A DNA stretch of 17,680 nt. It comes from a bacterium. Lineage in GTDB: Bacteria > B130-G9. The stretch is taken from assembly GCA_035527515.1 (NCBI GenBank), contig DATLAJ010000145.1, forward strand, positions 1 to 17,680, in the 5' to 3' direction. Positions 7,201 through 13,979 of this stretch are shown one piece after another. The position numbers were made by a program, and so were the translations under genes. The notes beneath the pieces are model-generated. The model was given only the letters and a program-made list of their open reading frames with translations, searched no databases and was not told where the DNA came from. How positions within the stretch are numbered: the stretch's first letter is position 1; each line of letters opens with the position of its first letter.

Positions 7201-9055
7201 CAGAAATGAGCAAGCTCGGGAGCTACTGGAGAAGGCCCGACGAATTGCCCGCAAGAAGCACTATGACCGCCATGTGCTCCTGATCGAGGGGAACATAGGA
7301 GAGCTAATGCTGAACAAGGGAGAATACAAACGCTCCGAATCACTCTTGCGAAAAGTGCTTCAGCGCGTGCGTAAAGGCGGCTACGCCGACCTCGTTCCAG
7401 AAGCATACCGAAGAATGGCCTGTGTGGCCCTCAAACAGGGATCTTCGCGGCGTTTCGACTATTACGCTCGAAAGTGCGAGGAATGCGCTCAACATGTTGG
7501 TGACCAGCTCGAGCTATGTTATCTCGAACGACTGAAAGCGCATTGCTACATCCTTCGGAACCAATACCAGAAGGCAGAAGAGACATTCAGGAATGTCGCG
7601 TCCTCATTTGAATCAAGCGGGGCATCCTTCGAGGAGGCACTCACCAAACTTCAATGGGCGGAGCTGTGCCTGAAGGAAGGAAGGGTAGCTCAGACAGAGC
7701 AGCTGTTGTCAGGGCTTGAAAGTGTATTCGACGAGGCCGGAGCGACTAGACATCTGGACAGAGTGAGAAGCCTGCGACAAGAGCTCTCTCAAAGGATAAC
7801 CTGCTCAGATGAGATCGCTCATGTACTTAAGGCCTTTAAGAAGCTGCGAGCCTCCGATGACGTAGAGACGGCGCTTCGATCGGTCGCGCAAACTATGGTC
7901 CTGACGACCGGCGCCGACCGAGGTCTGGTCATTGGCCTCAATCGGCGCGGTATGATCCAGTTCGAGGCGTCCGCCAACTTCGCAGGCGCTCTGGAGCAGG
8001 ACCTTAATGTCTCATCCAGAATTCTAGAGTATGTAGCGAAGTCCCGTGAACCGCTTCTGATCGAGTCGGCGATGACAGACCCCCGTTTCCTGGACAGTTC
8101 GAGCATTCGTAGTCTTCAGCTTGGGTCGGTTATTTGCGTTCCGGTTTTTGCAGGAGATAACGTGCAGGCCGTCTTATACGCGGATGGCAAGAAATCCCAC
8201 CTCTTCCGTGAGCATAGGGATTTCTCCCTTATGCAGCTCGTCTCGCACCACGTTGGTCTGTTTCTGGACAATCTGAGAATTCGCAGTGAGAATCAACTTG
8301 TCGAGGAACTTATTACGTGTCTGGCACATGAGATGAGGTCGCTTCTGAGCGCAGTTCTCTGCTCTCTGAAAATGATGACCATGCCTTCCAAACAGCCGTT
8401 GTCCTACCACGTTGGGTCCGCTAACGAGCAGGTCAGAAGGCTCTCACGACTTGCCGACGAGACTATCGACCTCATAAGGTGCAAGAGTCGTTTCCGTGAC
8501 CTCGGTTCAGAGAGAATCGATATGAATGCACTGATTCGCCATACGGTTAAGGCCTTGGAACTCATTGTGCATGAGCGACGTTTGTCTCTTGACCTCGAGC
8601 TCTGGGACGGTTTGCCCGCCGTAAAAGGACAAACGGAAGCATTGGAGCAGGTGGTGGCTAACCTGGTCACAAACGCCTGTAAGTACACGAGCTCAGGTGG
8701 CGCGATCCGCATAAAGTCTAGATTGAGATCCAGCGTGCGTGATCAGTCAACATCCGGCTCATCGTATTTATACTTAAGCGATGACAGAAACTGGAAGGGC
8801 TCATTCGTAGCGATTAGCGTAATCAACGATGGTGAAGGGATGGACGAAGCCGAATGCGAACGTGTCTTTCAGAAATTCGCAAGGGCTCGGAAGGTGGAAA
8901 GCGAGAGACGTGTCAGCGGCTCCGGGCTGGGACTTTACATCTGCCGCAAAATCGTCGAACAACACGGCGGTCGCATCTGGGCCACGCCCCAAAAAGGCAA
9001 GGGAACCGACATAACATTCACCCTTCCAATCGCCTCGCCTCCGGAAGTAGCGTAG
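4286..9055 (+). CDS. Giant Ser/Thr kinase - STAND-like ATPase - TPR - GAF - histidine kinase
   Basis: Soluble multidomain sensor of 1589 residues; I see no membrane segment. Domains in order: Hanks-type kinase (about 16-270; G-loop GKGSWSEV 23-30, K45, catalytic HCD 135-137, DFG 158-160, APE 181-183); ATPase (about 291-640; Walker A GARGTGKT 322-329, Walker B VLLIDD); helical TPR-like repeats (about 650-1165); GAF (about 1180-1335); His kinase H-box (H1348); HATPase (N-box N1459/N1463, DGEGMD 1515-1520, GSGLGL 1545-1550). This order resembles the HstK-type hybrid kinases known from cyanobacteria and found in other bacteria. Two departures stand out. The HRD arginine is Cys, making this a non-RD kinase. 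The H-box reads HEMRSLL, lacking the usual Pro. Its likely phosphotransfer partner is the overlapping NtrC-type regulator upstream, and the convergent receiver gene may be a second one. The ligand is unknown. Confidence 0.93.
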   Translation: MSMWEDFAQKLFDGRYEFLSLLGKGSWSEVVRAFDRTRSSEVAVKLLMDRAGDDVLADRFSRSEFRAMANIDHPNVVRVLDFGQSPEGIRYYTMEIVPGEALSEYVGELRGRRFENVFEGLCRALWAVHTKGCLHCDVKPDNVMLVSKQRKYEPVLMDFGLSIDLSAGSKASPRGTPLYAAPEMLAGLEVDARADIYSLGMTLLEVLTGKLPFEGLSLSSILSAKGSNEMTRESLARVPKRYRDSIAMMTAPDPRDRFPSCLAVLNTMAAKSSRDTDLPSPPPVQRHLLRPDLIGRTKELEAITRSVDDLEKNKGGCILIQGARGTGKTRLLEEARYYAQLSGARVVATTDHPGSTRGPSLFSTLRSAVNLKEPNEESRNHYEMLVRQIRTLSRERPLVLLIDDIHKLETNDAKLLTVLAHRAARGGYLIVSSMPVRAYHKGSDIDLYLDALGDEEGFVRLKLDSLELKDVLRLCESMLGSTDNMADVAGFLIARTGGNVGACVELLNTLAQEGRLNHRLGQWSVTSDGAGQTKKRGRRSAVRLNSVTTGLRTVLLTAAISGPRGPASIALRTTGLAQDEFAEQVLRLESMGILVWETVRNQAFLRFLDPTLPVRLIEKADRDLVAQLSGKATEVLLSCWSKGQPFDPVRLVEHLSRAGRPREALEVAITESERQESDGAYWLGIQLLTRALRISRSLLSPDVLRETELHVSIARMTRSRGDASAALDHCEKGLSLLRRAGLRGSDTKISTAVQLERQAGLCCEDLSEYDGAIDHYRQALSLLGPFCQNPEHKRRWMELQSLLGWTQMLARRYDESEKTTKELLKHVDAESFPEQAIQALNILGWICFYRAKPQEGLKYFRRGLSEAHGDSLSADAEFQSLTGAASASWLMGQWTDAVSYYQRALDLAERNRNPALKSKAIGNLAVAEYQLGKLRLAEKHFREFLALAIEGGLIETYVIALGNLGALLRDQGRNEQARELLEKARRIARKKHYDRHVLLIEGNIGELMLNKGEYKRSESLLRKVLQRVRKGGYADLVPEAYRRMACVALKQGSSRRFDYYARKCEECAQHVGDQLELCYLERLKAHCYILRNQYQKAEETFRNVASSFESSGASFEEALTKLQWAELCLKEGRVAQTEQLLSGLESVFDEAGATRHLDRVRSLRQELSQRITCSDEIAHVLKAFKKLRASDDVETALRSVAQTMVLTTGADRGLVIGLNRRGMIQFEASANFAGALEQDLNVSSRILEYVAKSREPLLIESAMTDPRFLDSSSIRSLQLGSVICVPVFAGDNVQAVLYADGKKSHLFREHRDFSLMQLVSHHVGLFLDNLRIRSENQLVEELITCLAHEMRSLLSAVLCSLKMMTMPSKQPLSYHVGSANEQVRRLSRLADETIDLIRCKSRFRDLGSERIDMNALIRHTVKALELIVHERRLSLDLELWDGLPAVKGQTEALEQVVANLVTNACKYTSSGGAIRIKSRLRSSVRDQSTSGSSYLYLSDDRNWKGSFVAISVINDGEGMDEAECERVFQKFARARKVESERRVSGSGLGLYICRKIVEQHGGRIWATPQKGKGTDITFTLPIASPPEVA

Positions 9056-9410
9056 CATATACCGTCTCAGACAGGGCGTTTATCGAAACTGGCTTCGTCA
9101 GAAGCCCGACTTGCTTGTGTACTGCTGAGGCCCGGGCTAACTGCACAACGCGAGAGTCCTCACTCCCGATGAAGACAACGGGAATCTCGGGACCGATATA
9201 GTTAAGCAATTGTACTATTGAGGGATCCTCTTGATGACCCGCATCATGAACGTCCCAAAGCACAAGATGGCACTTACAGGTTCTCAACAAGACTGCTGCC
9301 TGGTCTGTGCTCTCGACGTCTGCCACTACACAGCCCAGCGTCTCCAGGGTCTCTGATATCCTTTCGCGAAAGTCACAATCATGAGCTATGAATAGAACGG
9401 TCTTAATCAT
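9018..9410 (-). CDS. Stand-alone receiver-domain protein (CheY-like, partly degenerate)
   Basis: A 130-residue protein consisting of a single receiver fold. It opens IKTVLFIAHDCDF, has the candidate phosphoacceptor D53 in LVLWDVHD, and has the conserved Lys-Pro K106-P107 (LTKPVS). Two canonical features are weak. The acidic pocket reads AHDCD rather than DDD, and the DxxMP turn reads DVHDAG. Phosphorylation is therefore plausible but not assured. No output domain is present, so it may act as a phosphate sink, an intermediate or a protein-interaction partner in the adjacent kinase pathway. The start ATG lies 13 nt after the subtilase stop, with GAGG overlapping that stop, so the two form an operon. 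Its 3' end overlaps the kinase gene tail-to-tail by 38 bp (9018-9055). Confidence 0.85.
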   Translation of the reverse strand: MIKTVLFIAHDCDFRERISETLETLGCVVADVESTDQAAVLLRTCKCHLVLWDVHDAGHQEDPSIVQLLNYIGPEIPVVFIGSEDSRVVQLARASAVHKQVGLLTKPVSINALSETVYATLLPEARRLEG

Positions 9411-9423
9411 CTATGGATTGGCC

Positions 9424-11211
9424 TCAATAGATTGGTGTAGATGGGTTGACAAACCAGGGCACGAAAGCAACTGTTGCGGTTGTCCCGGTTGCCCTAAGCG
9501 GCATGACTATCATCTTATCGCCGTGCATTTGCAGGGTCCCTGGTATCTCCTCGTTCTTAAAGAACAATTCTCCACCTTTAACGATATTTGTAATCACGAA
9601 ACCGAATTCAGGATTCAAAGTGCTCGTTGTGGCTGATGTGAAAGCGCATCGGCCATTGGACGAGGTTATCTTGGAGTCGTTACCGACCGCCGAGCCTTCC
9701 CAGTAGCCATAAACCGTAGCGCCCGATGCGGGTTCCGAAGCCCCGGATGTAATCGTGCTGACCGTAACTTGCGCCTCAGCATAGTGAGTGCCACCTCCAC
9801 CATCCTTGACTGTGATCTCGACCGACGTCTCGTACTCTGGGAACTGAGGAATGATGCTATCTAGGGCGAACTCGAGAGCCTTGTTAACATCTACAAGCCC
9901 GAACCCCGTCTCGCAATCGAATCCGTTGATGCTGGAGGGGTCGATAATCCCTGATACATCCTCGGGGTCCCAGACGATCTTGGAGGAGGTCCCTTTGATG
10001 ACAGCCAATGTCTCATCCCGATCAAGCCCAAGCGACATCAATACGCCCGCGATGCCGGATACCTGAGCGGCCGCTCCGGATGTGCCAGATGCCCACCAAA
10101 GGTCCCAACATCCTGAGGGTGACCCTCCGTCGAAGCTCTCTGCGAGTATTGCCTCCGGATACAGGTCCTCGTCTCTGTCCTCGGAGTCGCCCCCCGGCGC
10201 AACCACGTCTAAGGCAACGCCGTAATTGGAGTATACCGACAAAACTAGATCTCCGGGATTCTCCTCAGGAAGCGTAGCGCCGACGGCTAGAAACTCGTTA
10301 TAGGCGGCGGGGAACTTAACGTAGGGGAGGTCGGCATTACCCGCTGAGCCGATCAGGACCGTGCCGCTAGTGGCCGCGTATGTAACGGCCTCAGCCAGAA
10401 TCTCGCTGTGAGAGTAATACCATGAGAAGCCCGCGCTGCAGTTGATAACATCCGCACCATTGTCCACCGCGAAATAGATGCCCTCTACCAACGAGGCGGT
10501 ATCGCCGCTTTGATACTCCCCGAGAACTTTGACCGGCATGATCTTGCAGCCAAAGGCGATCGAGGCCACACCAGTCAAATTGTTGGTAGACTGAGCGATA
10601 ACGCCGCATACAAACGTGCCATGACCGTTGTCATCATTAGGATGATAATCGTCATTGACTGCGTCATATCCATCCACGAAGACTATGTTATCGAAGTCAG
10701 GAGCACGCTCGTATTCATAATTATCATCTTCATAGTTCTCATAGGCAACGCCCGTATCTAGCACTGCTATGACGGCCGGCGCTGCAAAGTCTGCATCTTT
10801 GAGGAAGAGGTCCCACGCGTCCCCATATCCGATAGTCGGCAGATTCCATTGGAGCCAGAACCACTCGTCATTGGGCACTGAACAAGCATGGCATTTATAA
10901 ACCGGCTCCGAACGACGAACTCCAGGGACCTCTTTAGCGTTAGCAATTGCGATTCTCGGGTCCGTATTGCCAGGTGCCTCAAGCCTAAGCACGCAGCTTC
11001 GGGGATAATGGCGAGTCAACCGGAAGCCCTGTTGGGAAAGGTTAGTGCAGAGATATTGCAGCTGCTGGCATGCAATTCCACGTTCGTACTGGACAAGAAT
11101 CTGCCCAGGTAGGACGTCAGGCTCTCCGCACTCCTTCCCAACCAGGATCGTTGTGTAACTGTGGAGTAGCAACACAGTAACAAAAACAATCAAGCAATTT
11201 CTAAGTCTCAT
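9424..11211 (-). CDS. Secreted subtilisin-like serine protease (peptidase S8)
   Basis: Predicted exported endoprotease of 595 residues. The N-terminus is a Sec signal peptide (basic MRLRN, then a hydrophobic core to about residue 24). A propeptide-like region (about 30-125) resembles the inhibitory prodomain of secreted subtilases (LPGQILVQYERG). The S8 catalytic domain spans about 145-455, with D152 (AVLDTGVAY), H197 (NGHGTFVCGV), oxyanion N292 (GSAGN) and S378 (SGTSGAAAQVSG). The last motif departs from the usual GTSMAxPHVAG (Met, Pro and His replaced), although the Ser is kept. A C-terminal beta-rich extension (about 465-595) looks like an Ig or carboxypeptidase-regulatory-like module. The ATG follows a strong ribosome site (GGGAGG) and is preceded by a predicted sigma54 promoter. 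It is co-transcribed with the receiver gene. Substrate unknown; there is no lipobox or obvious anchor. Confidence 0.93.
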   Translation of the reverse strand: MRLRNCLIVFVTVLLLHSYTTILVGKECGEPDVLPGQILVQYERGIACQQLQYLCTNLSQQGFRLTRHYPRSCVLRLEAPGNTDPRIAIANAKEVPGVRRSEPVYKCHACSVPNDEWFWLQWNLPTIGYGDAWDLFLKDADFAAPAVIAVLDTGVAYENYEDDNYEYERAPDFDNIVFVDGYDAVNDDYHPNDDNGHGTFVCGVIAQSTNNLTGVASIAFGCKIMPVKVLGEYQSGDTASLVEGIYFAVDNGADVINCSAGFSWYYSHSEILAEAVTYAATSGTVLIGSAGNADLPYVKFPAAYNEFLAVGATLPEENPGDLVLSVYSNYGVALDVVAPGGDSEDRDEDLYPEAILAESFDGGSPSGCWDLWWASGTSGAAAQVSGIAGVLMSLGLDRDETLAVIKGTSSKIVWDPEDVSGIIDPSSINGFDCETGFGLVDVNKALEFALDSIIPQFPEYETSVEITVKDGGGGTHYAEAQVTVSTITSGASEPASGATVYGYWEGSAVGNDSKITSSNGRCAFTSATTSTLNPEFGFVITNIVKGGELFFKNEEIPGTLQMHGDKMIVMPLRATGTTATVAFVPWFVNPSTPIY

Positions 11212-11271
11212 CTCATCCTCCCTCTAACTCACCAATGTTGACATTCCACACTCAGTATCCTCTATTTCTCT

Positions 11272-11287
11272 AGCATTTTGCGTGCCA
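11272..11287 (-). promoter_or_regulatory. Predicted sigma54 (-24/-12) promoter of the subtilase-receiver operon
   Basis: Read on the minus strand, TGGCACGCAAAATGCT matches the sigma54 consensus TGGCACG-N4-TTGCW at all but one of its defined positions (A for the first T of the -12 element). It keeps the diagnostic GG-N10-GC spacing. Transcription would start near 11261, giving a leader of about 50 nt before the subtilase ATG. The gene for an NtrC-type activator in the same neighbourhood strengthens the call. Confidence 0.72.
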
Positions 11288-11429
11288 AAGCAGGTAACGA
11301 TGTGACGAGACCGGTTCGCCAAGGCGCCTGACTGCTGAAATCGCCCGTCTATCGGCGGATCCGTAGACTGGTGCGATCATGCGATTGCTGAACCAGATTG
11401 CTAGATAGGTAGCGCCCTGCTCACGGATT

Positions 11430-11467
11430 GAGGTGTGCTCACCTCGCTAATGAGGCGCTAGCGCCTC
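11430..11467. promoter_or_regulatory. Tandem 16-bp dyads: candidate enhancer sites for an NtrC-type activator
   Basis: GAGGTGTGCTCACCTC (11430-11445) has perfect 6-bp arms, and GAGGCGCTAGCGCCTC (11452-11467) is a perfect 16-bp palindrome. Both obey GAGGYG-N4-CRCCTC, are separated by 6 bp, and have centres 22 bp apart (two helical turns). They lie about 175-200 bp upstream of the start predicted from the sigma54 promoter, which is typical for bacterial enhancer-binding proteins acting as tandem dimers. The protein bound is inferred, not shown. RNA hairpins are the alternative. Confidence 0.6.
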
Positions 11468-12309
11468 CTATCGGTCACTGGAACTAGCCTCCGGGGAGTG
11501 TGAGGGCTGAGCGAAGTGCACCCATGCACCCAGTCTCAGAACTGAGATTTCACGGTGCCGAGCCTCTGTTCAGCATGTGTTCGGGTCTTTGAGCTAGCAG
11601 GGCGGCCTACGAGGTTCACAAGCGAGTTTGCCTCGCCGAATATCGCTCCCGCGAGGCAACCAGCCAGAGATTGTCGAACACATGGTCGTCGTCACCATCG
11701 GCTCCCTGTTCGGCGTTAAACTCGAATCTGCCCGCAAAGTCCATGACCACCTATTACAGCACACCAAGAACCCAGTAACCGAGGTGGTCAAGCTCCTGAG
11801 CATCATCGAGAAGGTTCTTAAGGCTATTATCATCGACAAGAGCTTTTCTGAAGCCGCATAACACACGACAGCACAGGCGCACCGGACAGCTGCGTTGTTG
11901 ACATGGGCTATCACGACATAGCCAGAGGATAGGGCGGCGAGGAGTATTCCTGAAAGGGGACGAGAAGCGCCTCCCCTGTTGATATTAGTCGTGTGGTGCT
12001 ATCCCACCACGTCCGTCAGTAATGGAACGGTCGGGTGTTGACCGACCTATCGGCGTCTCTCGCCTCGAAGGACAGCAACACAAGACCGCGCCCGCCCACC
12101 ACCCGCAAGAGAGCCATCAAACATCCCCAAAGCCATACTCGATTACGCGCCCCGCAACCCACATATTTTCTCGTCTCGGGCGATATCTAGGCTGACTCAT
12201 TCCTCTTTACCACTCAAATGACCTCATGTATCTTGTCCCAAACTGAGCGTAACTGTCCTATATGGACGGCTACCCATGCCAAGACCACGATCTCATGGAG
12301 GAGAGGACG
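11468..12309. other. Long intergenic stretch with scattered short palindromes
   Basis: About 840 bp between the signalling locus and the radical SAM cluster. It holds one doubtful ORF (11628-11861) and several short dyads: TCTCAG/CTGAGA at 11534-11547, GTGGTG/CACCAC at 11993-12010, and GGTCGG/CCGACC at 12029-12047. No tRNA, IS end or attachment-site duplication was seen. The promoter of the downstream cluster is presumably here, but no consensus sequence stands out. Confidence 0.4.
11628..11861 (+). CDS. Doubtful small hypothetical protein (77 aa)
   Basis: An open frame from TTG 11628 without a clear ribosome site. The product from about residue 12 (NQPEIVEHMVVVTIGSLFGV, then helical KVHDHLL and VVKLLSIIEKVLKAIII) has a plausible amphipathic-helix pattern and a stop before non-coding-looking sequence. 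It is isolated, and the opposite strand is also open over the same span. I do not recognise a family. It could be the remnant of a longer gene, because a stop sits only ten codons upstream. Confidence 0.3.
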   Translation: MPRRISLPRGNQPEIVEHMVVVTIGSLFGVKLESARKVHDHLLQHTKNPVTEVVKLLSIIEKVLKAIIIDKSFSEAA

Positions 12310-12423
12310 ATGGCCTTGCTCAACAAGCAGCAGTGCAAACGGGCGATTGATGTCATGCACGAATGCCTGTCGGCAAGCGATGAACATGGCCGTTCCGGCG
12401 AATTGATTGCGAATCCGATATGA
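12310..12423 (+). CDS. 37-aa ORF translationally coupled to the radical SAM gene
   Basis: The ATG at 12310 follows a strong purine-rich ribosome site (GGAGGAGAGG), and the stop overlaps the radical SAM start by 4 nt (ATGA). The product begins MALLNKQQCKRAIDVMHECL and is short, mildly charged and probably helical in its first 20 residues, with two Cys (C9, C19). The same frame is open back to 12253, with in-frame ATGs at 12262 (53 aa) and 12295, but only 12310 is well placed relative to the ribosome site. It may be a leader that couples translation, a small subunit, or the substrate of the radical SAM enzyme. The last is speculative, since there is no leader/core pattern of a known RiPP class. 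Confidence 0.6.
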   Translation: MALLNKQQCKRAIDVMHECLSASDEHGRSGELIANPI

Positions 12424-13979
12424 ATGTCCTTCTAGTTGAGCCAGACTACCGCCGTCTCACTCCGGCGAGGATGCGACAGGGTCGGCTCGGAACGAAGAGG
12501 CTACGCCACGACGAAACGCTCTGGTATCCTCCCCTTGGTTTGATGAAACTATCCCGGTTTCACAAAGACCGGGGTGATAACGTCCGGTTCGCATACGGCT
12601 GTGACCACTCAGTTCTCGATGAGCTCTGGGATAGAGTCTACATAACTACACTCTTCACTTTTGGATGGGAGCGCACGATCGGAACGACGAACTTCTACAA
12701 GGATGCCACAGGCGGGATTGTCGGAAATGTCTATATCGGCGGCATAATGGCCTCTATGATGCCAGAGGATGTGCACGAGGCGACAGGCATCTTCCCAATC
12801 TGCGGCATTTTGGATTCCGCTCACAAGATCGGACTTCCCGACAAAACGAACATAGACCTTCTACCTCCAGATTACGACCTCATTGACGGAGGTCTGTATG
12901 CCATCAACGAAACGTACCATGGCTATACCTCGCGTGGATGTGTGAATCGGTGCGGTTGGTGCGCAGTACCCACGCTTGAGCCCGATTATGTGCCCTACAT
13001 TGACATCAAGCCAGTCATCCGCGAACTGCGTCGGAGTTATGGTGATAAGGCCAGACTAAAGCTGATGGACAACAATGTGCTTGCCTCTCCGAGACTCAGT
13101 GATATCGTGGCAGACCTCTGTGAATTGGGCTATGCGAGGGGATGCCATACGGATGCTGAGCCGAAGAAACAAAGAACAGTCGACTTCAATCAAGGACTGG
13201 ACGCAAGTTTCGTAACTGACGAAACGATGCAACTCCTTTCGCGACTCAACATCAGACCATTCCGGATAGCCTTTGACAGTTTAAGGGAGAAGCCGGTCTA
13301 CCTGCGCGCGATTCAGGTCGCTAGGCGATATGGTTTCACTGACTTTTCCAATTATATGCTGTATAACTGGCGCGACACGCCCAGAGATATGTATGAGCGC
13401 CTTATTGTCAATATCCGCCTGAACGCTGAGTGGAGAAACGACCAAACGGGATTACCGGAAGCAACCGTCTATAGCTACCCAATGCGCTACGCACCCATTA
13501 ATGGTGAAGATGGCTCGCCAAATGCGAACAGGCGCCGGGATCTTGAGCCCCCTAGACCAAAGCATGAAGTGAATTTCCTCAGGAATCCAGTATGGACAAG
13601 GCGATTCATAAGGAACATGGAGATCATGAAGGGTGCGGCGCATGGGGCGATCTCAACGGTGCCCGGCCTGGCTCTCAGGACGATAGGAGAATCGTTTGAG
13701 GAGTTCGTCGCTAACCTTTATATGCCCGAAGTGCTTATCCGCAATAGGAACAAGCACGAGAGGCGAGTCTACACACGGGAGCCAAAGCGCTGTCCTGGAA
13801 CGGGCATGGTCGAGGAATTCAGGGATTTCATTCTCTGGCTATTGAAACACCCAGACAGTGCTTTCTGGGAGTTCCACGAGGCCGTGTCGCAGAACACGCG
13901 ATCTGCGGTTAGAGAGTACATGAAGCGGTGCGAGAACAAGGAGATTGAGAAGTGGCTGGAGCTTTACCTACAGAGATAG
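12420..13979 (+). CDS. Radical SAM protein with a degenerate B12-binding-like N-terminus
   Basis: A 519-residue enzyme of the radical S-adenosylmethionine superfamily. The [4Fe-4S]-binding motif is CVNRCGWC (C174, C178, C181, spacing CxxxCxxC). The segment before it (about 1-165: MNVLLVEPDY, YPPLGLMKLSRFH, RGDNVRFAYG, YIGGIMASMM) follows the layout of cobalamin-binding/radical SAM proteins but lacks the DxHxxG cobalamin motif. DFNQGLD near residue 255 and the following barrel strands (FRIAFDSL) resemble a family of uncharacterised radical SAM proteins. The C-terminal 150 residues are helical and charged, with no recognised auxiliary-cluster motif. The substrate is unknown; tRNA, nucleotide or peptide modification are all possible. 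It overlaps the 37-aa ORF by 4 nt and the ATPase gene by 28 nt, so it belongs to the downstream cluster. Confidence 0.85.
   Translation: MNVLLVEPDYRRLTPARMRQGRLGTKRLRHDETLWYPPLGLMKLSRFHKDRGDNVRFAYGCDHSVLDELWDRVYITTLFTFGWERTIGTTNFYKDATGGIVGNVYIGGIMASMMPEDVHEATGIFPICGILDSAHKIGLPDKTNIDLLPPDYDLIDGGLYAINETYHGYTSRGCVNRCGWCAVPTLEPDYVPYIDIKPVIRELRRSYGDKARLKLMDNNVLASPRLSDIVADLCELGYARGCHTDAEPKKQRTVDFNQGLDASFVTDETMQLLSRLNIRPFRIAFDSLREKPVYLRAIQVARRYGFTDFSNYMLYNWRDTPRDMYERLIVNIRLNAEWRNDQTGLPEATVYSYPMRYAPINGEDGSPNANRRRDLEPPRPKHEVNFLRNPVWTRRFIRNMEIMKGAAHGAISTVPGLALRTIGESFEEFVANLYMPEVLIRNRNKHERRVYTREPKRCPGTGMVEEFRDFILWLLKHPDSAFWEFHEAVSQNTRSAVREYMKRCENKEIEKWLELYLQR

Noticed and set aside
11280-11640. tRNA gene or tRNA-associated attachment site
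   Set aside because: GGTTC-like strings occur, but no acceptor/anticodon/T-arm set can be folded.
11594-11914. 106-codon minus-strand ORF
   Set aside because: Antisense to the small ORF at 11628-11861, with Cys/Arg-rich shadow composition and no ribosome site.
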